64,000 bases of DNA from Eukaryota sp. TZLM1-RC. Lineage: Eukaryota; Metamonada: BaSk clade. Where the stretch lies: positions 3,162,001-3,226,000 of the forward strand of contig JAUPSS010000003.1 of NCBI GenBank assembly GCA_040285825.1, given 5' to 3'. This document shows positions 1 to 8,769 of the stretch, one piece after another (the stretch's first letter is position 1; every line of letters begins with the position of its first letter). Under the pieces are notes generated by a model. The model had not been told where the DNA came from. It did not search any database and was given only the letters and a program-made list of their open reading frames with translations. The position numbers and the translations under genes were made by a program.

Positions 1-207
1 TGTGTTCACAAGGTCAACCAGTGTAGTGATCCAGATGGTTTGAGCTACACAAGGAAGGCCATGATTTTATGTGGACTCGCCTTAAATACCAATGAGTCAT
101 GGGAAGTGGAGCAGCTGAAGCCAGAACTCCAGAAAATCGTAGCAAAACACTCTGAAAAGTTCAATGGCAGAAAGCCAGAAACTTGGACAGTGATGGAGAA
201 TGATTGA
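1..207 (+). CDS. C-terminal end of an unidentified gene (cut by window edge)
   Basis: An open frame runs from the first base of the window to a TGA at 205-207, about 68 codons, ending in ETWTVMEND. It is rich in Lys and Glu with helical-looking spacing (VEQLKPELQKIVAKH). Codon choice resembles the neighbouring host genes. I do not recognise the family from so short a piece, and the start lies outside the window. Confidence 0.4.
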   Translation, partial: CVHKVNQCSDPDGLSYTRKAMILCGLALNTNESWEVEQLKPELQKIVAKHSEKFNGRKPETWTVMEND

Positions 208-270
208 GAATAGGTTATAGGTTACAATGGGTATAAAATTTAGGTCTTGAATGTTGTGTTCTAATGAAAA

Positions 271-422
271 AAATCCCGACTTATTTACTACATGATAAAT
301 TAGTCTGGTCCAAAGTAATAGAAATAAATGGAATATAGTCGGGATTTAATTGAGTCGGGCCCACAGTAATAGTTATATGGTCGACATCAAAACTATGGAA
401 ATTAGTCGGGACCAGACTAATT
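271..422. repeat. Nested inverted repeats, MITE-like or hairpin-forming
   Basis: Two perfect inverted pairs overlap here: AAATCCCGACT at 271-281 with AGTCGGGATTT at 337-347, and AATTAGTCTGGTCC at 298-311 with GGACCAGACTAATT at 409-422. The word AGTCGGG also recurs at 353-359 and 404-410. The block lies in the short gap between two plus-strand genes. It could be a small non-autonomous transposon, or a transcribed hairpin in the 3' or 5' untranslated region of the flanking genes; the sequence alone does not decide. Confidence 0.5.
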
Positions 423-509
423 AAACCGTTTACTATACTATCTCAACATTAACCAATTTCTTTGAAGCTGTAGATCTCAGTTTCTGTATTCTCTTACCAC
501 CATTTCTGA

Positions 510-1868
510 ATGAAAGAGACACTTGATATACGTCTCTTTGGGACGATTGTCCTGACTAAGCTGATTCCAACAATATACAAAACGTTTCGTATAAACTTGT
601 TGGGCAATCTACCAAGTGATTCTGGGGTTAACATCGCGTCACAGGTTGCCTGGCTCGATGTTGCATACGAAATTGTACATGAGTGCCTCATCCTCCCACT
701 ATTCTTTTTCATTGGAAAGCTCATGAAGCAATCATCGATTGGTCAATGTACAAAGCGTAAGGTCGGAAGTCATCTCCGGTCTATCTACGTTACTGCCGGT
801 TCAATATATTCAATAATGTCGTTGCTTCTTATTCTATTTATTAGACCCATTCTGCAGATGATGGGACTAAGTGACGAACTTATTCAGGACTCTGTTTCGT
901 ACATGAGATTTGAGACCATTAGCCTGATGGTCGGAACTCTGCTCAGGATCTCGATCATCGTTCTCATGTTTCTGGACGAGATGCAGGAAAAAGCATTGGG
1001 GTCAACATACCTACTCAAGGTTCTAGTCGTCCAAATGTGCGTCACTGTCGCTGGTGACGCATTTCTCCTGAGAAAAGGAGTGGGATCACTTAATCTTGGT
1101 GTTTTGGCCATTGCTTTCACCAACATTGTTGCCACTAGTGGCTGTCTTGCACTAACGTTTCACTTCCTTCATAGGGAGTCCATCTTGATTTTTCTCAAGG
1201 AACGTTGTCCATTTAAGTGGCAGACCCAGTGGTTCAAGGCTGGCTCTCTTTCAGGAGCCGAGTCCTTTGTGCGCAATATGGCGTTTATGACCATTGTGTT
1301 GCGCTTCATGAATGAATTGAACCATCAGGGAACGTTTTGGTTGGCCAACCACTTTATCTGGTCGTGGCTCTTGTTACCTGTACTATCTCTAGGCGAAGTG
1401 ATCAAGAGAGACATTGGCAAATGTCCCTCAAATGTTTACACCTCCTTCACGTTATACTTGAGATCTACTTTATACATAATTGCTGGGTGGGCAGTCTCTC
1501 TACCTGTATGGAAATGGTTCATGAAAAATGTCATGAACGTGGAGGATGTGAACAGTGTCTTTAATGTAGTGATGCTGTCAGTATCCTTTTATCTTGTTTT
1601 TGCCATCAACAATATCATTGATTCCATGTTCTATGGCATTGGGCGTACCGATCTCATGCTGTATCAAAGTATCCTTACCAATGGAATCGTATATGGATTG
1701 ACATTCTTCCTTTATGTCAAGAACATCTATGAACCAAGCCTTTATTCTGTAGCATTTATATTCGGCATGGGTATTGCAGTAGATAGTGCCATTACCTTTG
1801 CAATGTACTGGTACCTGAAGCCACGTCAAAAGCTAGAACCTAAGTTTGAGGCTAATGTGGCTGTTTAA
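510..1868 (+). CDS. MATE-type multidrug/organic cation exporter
   Basis: The 452-residue protein has about twelve hydrophobic segments separated by short charged loops, the size and layout of MATE (multidrug and toxic compound extrusion) secondary transporters, which exchange substrates against H+ or Na+ in the plasma or organelle membrane. The assignment rests on overall topology and on weak family-like stretches such as the early NIASQVAWLDVAYEIV segment; no single motif is decisive. The ATG at 510 is preceded by an A-rich stretch and no upstream in-frame Met was seen. No intron is needed. The C-terminus is short and charged (KPRQKLEPKFEANVAV). A MATE-related flippase of another substrate class is the main alternative. 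Confidence 0.6.
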   Translation: MKETLDIRLFGTIVLTKLIPTIYKTFRINLLGNLPSDSGVNIASQVAWLDVAYEIVHECLILPLFFFIGKLMKQSSIGQCTKRKVGSHLRSIYVTAGSIYSIMSLLLILFIRPILQMMGLSDELIQDSVSYMRFETISLMVGTLLRISIIVLMFLDEMQEKALGSTYLLKVLVVQMCVTVAGDAFLLRKGVGSLNLGVLAIAFTNIVATSGCLALTFHFLHRESILIFLKERCPFKWQTQWFKAGSLSGAESFVRNMAFMTIVLRFMNELNHQGTFWLANHFIWSWLLLPVLSLGEVIKRDIGKCPSNVYTSFTLYLRSTLYIIAGWAVSLPVWKWFMKNVMNVEDVNSVFNVVMLSVSFYLVFAINNIIDSMFYGIGRTDLMLYQSILTNGIVYGLTFFLYVKNIYEPSLYSVAFIFGMGIAVDSAITFAMYWYLKPRQKLEPKFEANVAV

Positions 1869-1917
1869 CCAGTGTTTTTGTTGAATAAAGGCTGATTTTT
1901 CGGTTTTTGAAGAACTC

Positions 1918-2328
1918 TCAAATGATAAAGATAGAAAACTTGCTCAATATGTGCTGATTGTCATTTTCAAACTCAAACATCAGGTTTTCATTTTTCCAAA
2001 CACATTTAACTTCAATGTATGACAGGCAATTTCTATAAACACCAAGTTCTGCCACTAATTTCTTTGTTCTAAAATGCATAAAATCAGTGTTCATACAACT
2101 AATCTTTTCAACCAACCATTCAATGAAATTCTCAACATCATCATAGCCATTATCAGACACTTGTGCTTCAAACTGACTGTTACCGTTAGAAAAGAAAATA
2201 GAGAAAATGTTGACTCCAAGGGTATGTCTACTCAGACTTGACATAACCACGTGTTTATTGACACGTACCAATTTTTCATATGTGTTATTGTTGCATAAAC
2301 TCTTGTGCTTTCTGACTATATTCAACAT
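1918..2328 (-). CDS. Hypothetical 136-aa protein
   Basis: An uninterrupted frame on the minus strand with reasonable amino-acid composition (DVENFIEWLVEKISCMNTDF). No domain was recognised, no signal peptide or membrane segment is evident, and it may be a leftover of a mobile element, since decayed copies start about 600 bases away. The nearest gene, the MATE transporter, converges with it, with a gap of about 50 bases. Confidence 0.3.
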   Translation of the reverse strand: MLNIVRKHKSLCNNNTYEKLVRVNKHVVMSSLSRHTLGVNIFSIFFSNGNSQFEAQVSDNGYDDVENFIEWLVEKISCMNTDFMHFRTKKLVAELGVYRNCLSYIEVKCVWKNENLMFEFENDNQHILSKFSIFII

Positions 2329-2489
2329 ATTTATTCAGTTTATCGTCAGAAAATGCCCTTGCAGAGTTCAGGTTAGCTCCTCCGCGTTAATCGATGCCTC
2401 ACCTATCAGTGCTCAACTCCCTCCCGTGAATGTTATCCCCGCTGCATTTTCTCCGTCTTTTATACCTATGTAGCTTTATAGATTAAGTA

Positions 2490-2935
2490 AATTGATAGAA
2501 ACACCTCAGAGGGAGATTTGTAAATGTTGCAAGCTCAATAGTTCACGTTGATTGTTAATATAATAGGAAATACACATTTTTATTATTGGAATGTATTTTA
2601 TTTTTGCTATCAAGTAACATGGTATTCGTCCAAGTGCTATTGGCGAAGCAATTATTCGTTTCTTTGTTTCAGTTGTTTTTCATCGTGTTGTTTCTAAGGC
2701 TGTAAAGTTTTTATCGTTTTTTGAATTAAAACCATTGATGATGCTTCAGTTACAACCTAACAACTGCAATAAAAAATAAATCAATAAAATTAAAATAAAG
2801 TGAAAATTGTATTAATCAGATTTATATTTTTAATTTTGATTTAAAAAATGCTCTTAACTCTGTACACCAATATGCAGTGTAAGATGTAATCCAAAAAAGA
2901 ATTTCCTGAATTGTTTAGTATTTTATTTGAAACAA
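2490..2935. other. AT-rich stretch without recognisable content
   Basis: Long A/T runs and no convincing open frame on either strand. I see no RNA gene or repeat here. Confidence 0.5.
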
Positions 2936-2939
2936 AAAA

Positions 2940-3215
2940 TTATATCAGAAGAAATATTGGTTTTATGCTAAATCCGAACAAATGTCTCCTTTGGGTGAGA
3001 TGAATCAATTAAATTTTGATTGAAAAGTTGTTCAATAACATTAATTTACCTAAATGTCTTCTCATTACAAATATGAACAATTGTTTAATCATTGATGGTT
3101 CCGAATTTCGTTTTGTAGACTATGGCTCAAATGTTTTCTGTTGTCTAGACTGCTACCTTGAGAATTTTCCCAAAATCACAGCAGTTCCCAATGTTTTAGG
3201 ATATTTTTAAGACTC
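2940..3215 (+). pseudogene. Decayed reverse transcriptase fragment of a non-LTR retrotransposon
   Basis: The translated stretches NIGFMLNPNKCLLW (about 2956-2997) and LPKCLLITNMNNCLIIDGSE (about 3049-3108) each resemble the post-catalytic LN..KC.LL segment of the reverse transcriptase encoded at 14567-15085 (LRLNSLKCVLLSN, then STIVDGIE). The frame is broken between them and no catalytic YxDD remains. This is a short old remnant; the resemblance is by eye and could be weaker than it looks. Confidence 0.4.
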
Positions 3216-3383
3216 CCTGGCACTCGAGCCTGCCTGCCGACGATGAGTTCCACTCATGGGTCGCTGCAGGTGATGTTGAAGCACACATCATCATCTATGT
3301 CACATAACCCTAGCCAAAGACCAAATTGATTTTGGGAACAATCTGGTCTTGATATTATATTATATTATAAATGATATTTTGTT

Positions 3384-3719
3384 GTGGACATTACATTCAA
3401 TCATGAACACTGTTATGAAAAACACCGTGTTTTATTTTTAAAGGCTAAAACACAGGTTTATTTCAAAGAACCCAATGCTGTCTTTAACACTGGTGAGACT
3501 ACTGTGAATTTCACTTATCATGCATTCCCCTGTGAAATTCACTCCTGTTTTCAACTTTCTCAATGTCTACTCACAGGCTGTAAGAGACATGTAGCATCAT
3601 TTGACAAAGACAATCATGATCTTCATCAATGGGCTACCTCACTTAAATACACCTACTGCTTTCACAGAACAAAGCCTCGCGACTTGATGTATCTAAGTGG
3701 ATCTACCAAATGCTACTAG
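3384..3719 (+). other. Open frame of 111 codons, probably not a gene
   Basis: An open frame is present but His, Cys and Phe rich, with no recognisable motif; it ends inside the stem-loop at 3700-3733 beside the Fanzor 3' end. It may be non-coding flank of that element. Confidence 0.15.
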
Positions 3720-3733
3720 GGCATTTGTAGATC
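3700..3733 (-). ncRNA. Stem-loop just beyond the Fanzor 3' end (candidate guide-RNA or element end)
   Basis: GATCTACCAAATGC (3700-3713) faces GCATTTGTAGATC (3721-3733) across a 7-base loop, giving a stem of about 13 pairs with one bulged base. On the minus strand it lies about 42-75 bases downstream of the Fanzor stop codon. In TnpB and Fanzor systems the guide RNA usually comes from the 3' end of the nuclease gene and adjacent sequence, so this is a reasonable place for its scaffold; a terminator or an element boundary would fit as well. Confidence 0.3.
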
Positions 3734-3774
3734 GGTCTCAAAAGTTTTAGTTTCTGTATGCTCACGTTCCCTAT

Positions 3775-5730
3775 TCATCTCCTCAGCAGAGCATCTGGGC
3801 AAATGTATCTTTCCGGCCACAATTCCGCTTTTTTCTTAATTTGAATATTTTTTGCAGCGGAAATATCTCTGTCATATACTATTTGACACTCAGTACAAAT
3901 ACGCATCTGCCATGAGCCTGCTTGAATATTCTCGGCCATGCAACAACTTGACATTTTGCTTGTATTAAATTCACTGGTTGACAAGTGCTTCACGTCCTTT
4001 TGATAACACAACCATTTTCTGAAAGTCCTTGCTGATCCATATCGATTGACTTTTCGTCAATGAGAAGGGAAATTAGCAGAACCCACAGCAAGATAGAGTT
4101 TTTCAGGATGTCCAGCCAGCCTTTGAAATTTGTTGAGACTCTCTCTGAACCGTCTCTCTTTTCGTCTGCGGTTATCAAATTTAATTATTTTCCATTTCTG
4201 GCGATTACTTTCCAAATACACTTTCCTCCTGACCAAATTCCAATGGTTCAAATATTGGTTGAAATTTTGAACGGAATATTGGTTGGGAGAGTGTTTACTG
4301 GGTGAAGGTTTTGTCATGTATCTTCTGCCAGTTGGACAAGGGATAACTCCACATTGATTATCATTTAAGAAGTAACCACATAATCTTGATTGGCCAAGAT
4401 CAACGCCGATAAGGGGGCTTTCAGGTAAAATTTCGACTGGATGTCTACGTCTTCGACGGGGCATTTTTTTAGTACCCTTCAACTGTGTTTCTCTGGTTTT
4501 GTTGGCATCAGGGTCACTTTTCATTTCATTTTTTGATCTTCTTTTCTTTTTCGGTGGTTCATCCAGCTCATCTGTGTTTTCTGAGTCATTATTTTTACCT
4601 TCAAAGGTCAAAAGCAGTTCATTACCATTAGTTTTCAATAAAATTTTTTTAAATCTATTTTTCAAACTTTTTCTGTTGATATTGAATTTTTGGTAAGGAC
4701 ATTGTTTGAATACTCGTTTCAGACATGTATTTCTGATAAACTTTGTTTTGGAAGATGATCCTTCAATAATTGGAAATTTTTTCACAGAGTGGAAAATTTG
4801 TGAAGGTACCTCAATAAATTTAGAACCTTTATGAGAAGCTAAAGGTATTATTCTAAATTTCTTCCAGCAATGCATATGAGAAAAGAAAGTGAGTAAGTAT
4901 TGTGAAATTTTAAGATTGAAGAGAAAAAGCTCACCAATTTCCTTTGATGAAAAAGTGATTTTATCATGTGAGGACAGTAGGGAGGCAGTGGTAGGAAATC
5001 TTTGGAGGAGATTCAAGATAAACCTACATGCATTCAATAAAAAAAATCTTTCTCTTGAATTATTCAAATTGAAATTGATGAAGTATTCAAGAACAGAATC
5101 AACTACTACTTCCTCGGGTTGGGCTAGTGGTTCATCTGGCAAAAGTGAAAGAATATTATTTGCAAAGACATTTGTTTTATTCAGGGCTCTACAATGAGCA
5201 CGAATAAAGTTTTTTGTCCAGGATTGACAAATTTTGGGTAAACATGTCTTAACGTTGGAGGCCAATTGACGAGCCCGACAAGCAAGGTAAGGAGAAAGCC
5301 CTTTTCTATTGATAAAATTACATTTCTGGGACTGCAGCCAATCATTGAGGAAAAGATTGAATGAATTTCTGTAAGGCACTAAAGAATTTTCCCACACAGA
5401 AACAAGAGACCTGTCTTGGGGGCATTCAGGAAGAAATCCATTGTAAAAGATATGGAGTAATTGGCGTTGGCCTTTAGATGTGGAAGGCTTAGGAAAAGAA
5501 CCAGTGGTGATGACGGTCATAAACAGATACCATACATCCTGTTCCACTAAAGCTCTAGATGCCAACGGAAAATTTAGAAGAAAAGATTGAAGTAATAAAG
5601 AAGCTTCATGACAAATCTCGGTGACCACAGGAAGGTCAGTCCGAATTTGTTGCACCGCTGCAGGGGTCAGCAGTGAGTTAAGTGCACAAGACCGAGTGAA
5701 TACACGTGATACAGAGGGGGTGTCTGACAT
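3775..5730 (-). pseudogene. Fanzor RNA-guided nuclease (TnpB-like), interrupted by one TGA
   Basis: Read on the minus strand from the ATG at 5730, 557 codons run to a TGA at 4057-4059, after which the same frame continues for about 94 codons to the real family C-terminus at 3775. The N-terminal part is helical. A basic stretch with PPKKKRRSK and MPRRRRRH could serve nuclear import. RuvC-I is LIGVDLGQSRLCGYF (Asp codon 4401-4399, residue 444). The RuvC-II-like segment LYLAVGSANFPSH ends at the stop. Beyond it lie SEFNTSKMSSCC, the ribbon pair ICTEC, and RuvC-III VYDRDISAAKNI (Asp codon 3867-3865). Fanzors are eukaryotic relatives of TnpB and cut DNA guided by an RNA made from the element. Since the frame is otherwise clean, inactivation looks recent; programmed readthrough is possible but unsupported. 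Confidence 0.85.
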
Positions 5731-6030
5731 GTAGTGAGAATAAAGAGCTCATCTATCAAATTTTACACTTGTCACCCATTTTCAACTTCTGGTTGCCTAT
5801 TCTGGGAGGTTTTTAACCCTCAACTTGGTTTTGGGAGGTTTTCACTATTCTTACACTTTCCCAACTAGTGGTTCTTATATCTTTCACTCAACTTCTTTTC
5901 TGAGGTTTAGGAGTCCCTTGTAATCTTTCAACTTCTTTCTATTACTCCCTCAGTTCATGACCCCACTACTGGCCCTCCACAAACTGCAACCTATGCTGCT
6001 CTACCACCGACGCCTCAACCGGTACAGTCC

Positions 6031-6285
6031 ATGTACACACCTCCTGCTCCTCGCTCATCCGGTAATAATACCAGGAAAACTTTCCTTGAAAGCTCTGATT
6101 GGAAGTTAAACAAAACTGTTAGTCATTCATCAAACAAAAACACTTCTGTCCCTAGCGTTTCACTTGGCTTGAAGCTTTCTAATGGCATCTCGAAGGAAAA
6201 TGTTAACATTGAGCTAGACGAACGAGAGCTGGAAGCCCTTTTCAATACTGTTGAAGATATCTCTGTTCATTTAGACAATCTGTAA
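6031..6285 (+). CDS. Hypothetical protein, C-terminal part (5' end uncertain)
   Basis: 84 codons from the first in-frame Met, but the same frame stays open upstream to about 5911 and reads as Pro/Thr-rich coding sequence (HDPTTGPPQTATYAALPPTP), so an upstream exon is likely. A possible intron lies at about 5923-5956 (GTAATC...CTCAG). The C-terminus is acidic and helical (DERELEALFNTVEDISVHLD). No family recognised. It diverges from the Fanzor gene on the other strand. Confidence 0.35.
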   Translation: MYTPPAPRSSGNNTRKTFLESSDWKLNKTVSHSSNKNTSVPSVSLGLKLSNGISKENVNIELDERELEALFNTVEDISVHLDNL

Positions 6286-6500
6286 TAAAGTAAGTTATTT
6301 TGTAAATAAATAGTTGATGTTTTTTGTTGTTTATTTGAACATTATTGGCACGTTATTATGCTAAGAAGCTCCTGAACTGTGTGTTCTAGGTTTTCTGTGT
6401 TTTATGTCTACACCATTAAGTAAAAGTTGAAAACTAAGGCCCATAGATGTCGTAGGGAGAAACCAGACGTTGGTGCATGATCAAAGATAATATTTTACAA

Positions 6501-6831
6501 TTATGCAGTGTTCTGTGACACCAATAGAAAAACTATAATTAATTTCTTGTCAACTTTCATTGTAGACTCACTAAACTGATCATAAGGTAACAAACCAGCA
6601 GCTATAATTTCATCACACAACAATAATTGAGAAGAAATAACAGCAGATGAACGAATCATATTTCTTAAAACACAATAGTTGTCCCAAATTCCAAGTTCCT
6701 TTGGATCACAGCCTTCTCCAGAAAAGACATCTAAACCAACAATGCCACCCTCTTCGGCTTCTTCTTGCAAGTTGATAATAGTCTCTTCAGCATCAAGACC
6801 AGAGTTTTGAGCAAGTGTTTATCTCAATAGG
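6501..6831 (-). pseudogene. C-terminal fragment of a CCT (TCP-1) chaperonin subunit, most like CCT6/zeta
   Basis: The minus-strand reading begins TLAQNSGLDAEETI, passes GIVGLDVFSGEGCDP and ELGIWDNYCVLRNMIRSSAV, and reaches SSQLLLCDEIIAAG, which are the ordered equatorial-domain landmarks near the end of cytosolic chaperonin subunits. An in-frame TAA sits directly before TLAQ, no splice acceptor rescues it, and the remaining 450 or so residues of a subunit are missing. After DEIIAAG the sequence departs from the family. This is a truncated duplicate, not a working gene. Confidence 0.75.
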
Positions 6832-6966
6832 TCAGAAACACAAAAAAGGGATTAGGGAGGGATTAGGGAGGGAAGGGAAAAAAAGGGATTTGTATTCAAC
6901 CTAAAATTCAACCACACTAATAAAATTTATTTCTGACTCTTTGGTTCGCAGCATTCACTTCCATCA

Positions 6967-7545
6967 ATGTTATCAACACAAAATCCATCAACACGCCTCC
7001 AAAACTTCAAACTGGTAGTGGACCAAACAGCTCCCTTTATGAAACTTCGGTGGATTGTATTTACTTTCTTTCTACTGGTCTTCACTTCCAGAGTCATTGT
7101 TAAGGATGGTTACTACATCATAGCCTACGCACTGGGAATATTTCTACTCTTAACCCTTGTGACTTTCCTTACACCCAAAGCAGGTCTCCCTTCTGAAGGG
7201 CCAGACAGACTTCCCTTACATGAAGCTGAGGACGATGAGTTTAGACCATTTATAAGAAAACTCCCTGAGTTTAAAGCTTGGAAACAAGCCACACTTGCCA
7301 CACTTTCCTCTCTATTTGCTTCATTCCTGCCCTTCCTCGACATCCCAGTCTATCTCCCAATCCTTGTACTTTACTTCATTGGTATCTCTTTTGCCATGCT
7401 GCGTGTCCATGTTGAACATTGGATCAAGTATAGATACCTTCCCTTTAGTTTTGGTAAGAAACAGTATTCGAGAAGAAGGAGTGCACATTCAGAAAGTACG
7501 GGTTCCGTAGGTACACAGCCTACAATAGTTTTGCCGTCTTACTAG
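6967..7545 (+). CDS. RER1: RER1, Golgi-to-ER retrieval receptor
   Basis: The 192-residue protein carries the family landmarks in order: GYYIIAYALGIF, then FLTPK, the signature DDEFRPFIRKLPEFKAWKQAT, a pair of hydrophobic segments (SLFASFLPFL, PVYLPILVLYFIGISF) and the juxtamembrane IKYRYLPFSFGKKQY. RER1 is a four-span membrane protein of the early Golgi that returns escaped ER membrane proteins through COPI vesicles. The length matches the family (about 190-200). The basic tail RRRSAHSES continues the usual cytosolic C-terminus. ATG at 6967 gives an N-terminus of normal length; no intron is needed. Confidence 0.93.
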   Translation: MLSTQNPSTRLQNFKLVVDQTAPFMKLRWIVFTFFLLVFTSRVIVKDGYYIIAYALGIFLLLTLVTFLTPKAGLPSEGPDRLPLHEAEDDEFRPFIRKLPEFKAWKQATLATLSSLFASFLPFLDIPVYLPILVLYFIGISFAMLRVHVEHWIKYRYLPFSFGKKQYSRRRSAHSESTGSVGTQPTIVLPSY

Positions 7546-7551
7546 AAAAAT

Positions 7552-8355
7552 AAATGTTTTTTGAATTTAGTTGTTTTTCGCTTTTGTTTATAATTCAATT
7601 AGTGCTTCATTTCATCTTTTAATCATTACCGTTTAATCATTTTATAAACCTTCATTTTTTCAATCATTTTTCCAGATATTTCAATAAGAAACTCAAAGTG
7701 GATCATCATTATTGATCAATTATTGTTCATTGTTTTTTATTATTACTTTCAGGGCCATCTAATAAATGATCAAAATTATTACATCATACTTTATTGCTCA
7801 TTCTAATTTAGCTATTCTAAAATTTATGTGTTTAAGAAAACTGCAATCACTGAATGTTGATTCAGTAATAAGATAATCCAGTCATGAGAGCTTCAAAGGT
7901 CACATTGACCTTCGATACCAAAAGTTAACTTTACAGCAAGATGACACTCAGAAATCAGGAAATTTTTAATTAATTTAAAAATATACAGACTATTGGAATA
8001 GTGATTGGGATAACATTAAAATAAAGCAATAGACCGTAATAGTGATGATGTCTCTACAAACACATCATAACAACTTGGTTACTTCAAAAGTATTTGGACG
8101 TTTGCTTTGGAGTTTATCCCTCCTGCCTGGTTACAAGATGAACGGTAGTGTAGTGGTTATTGATGACTGCTTTTGACAGACTAGATGGTGGAATATTGAT
8201 TTATAAACTATTATAGAATAAAACTCTATTATGAATGTCAAATTAGACAATATGTATCAAAACATTCTACAACACACCAAGAAAAAGATATCTTCAATAG
8301 ATATCTGCGAATGACCCTTATTAAAACAAATCCACTGTCTGTAGTGTTCAATCTA
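7552..8355. other. Intergenic region with a decayed tRNA-like 5' half
   Basis: Mostly AT-rich with no gene. Around 8139-8200 a segment contains TAGTGTAGTGG, a full match to the internal A-box of RNA polymerase III genes, followed by an anticodon-arm-like CTGCTTTTGACAG. A B-box and acceptor stem are not recognisable, so it is not a working tRNA; it could be the head of a tRNA-derived SINE. Confidence 0.3.
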
Positions 8356-8360
8356 CAGCA

Positions 8361-8717
8361 ATGTCATCAAAGAAGCAACAATCTCAAAACCTCCAATTCT
8401 ACGAAGGTGGAACTATTCTTCCATTTAACCTGGGCAAATGTCCAAAGGGAGGATGTTTGATCGATATGAACAACCAGTCGATAGCCAAGCATGGTTTAAG
8501 CCCTGAAGAAAGAGAACGATACAGAGAAGTCAAGTTTGTTGGCAAAGAAGAAGGTCCTGGTCACCACGTCTATCCAGGAGGAAGGATCTTGCCCCAGAAA
8601 TATGGTGGTGGAAAAGCACCCCCTGGTGGAGTTGATGTAGATGAAGAAGGCAACATCACTATTCTAGATGCTGAGAAGGCTCGACAAGCCGGCTATGAAT
8701 TTGAAGAAGCTGAATAG
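8361..8717 (+). CDS. Hypothetical 118-aa protein with two Gly/Pro repeats
   Basis: A compact soluble protein with an internal duplication: YEGGTILPFNLGKCPKGG near residues 14-31 and YPGGRILPQKYGGGKAPPGG near residues 70-89. The rest is charged (SPEERERYREVKFVG; a Glu-rich C-terminus). Codon use is host-like and AATAAA-type signals follow the stop. I do not recognise the family. Confidence 0.7.
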   Translation: MSSKKQQSQNLQFYEGGTILPFNLGKCPKGGCLIDMNNQSIAKHGLSPEERERYREVKFVGKEEGPGHHVYPGGRILPQKYGGGKAPPGGVDVDEEGNITILDAEKARQAGYEFEEAE

Positions 8718-8769
8718 ATGTAAATAAATAAATGTTGAAAGAATGAAAATTTAAAATATAGGGATTTAT

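Noticed and set aside
3775-5730. TGA at 4057 as a selenocysteine codon
   Set aside because: No SECIS-like hairpin was seen in the 3' flank, the position is not a redox site, and a simple nonsense change explains it.
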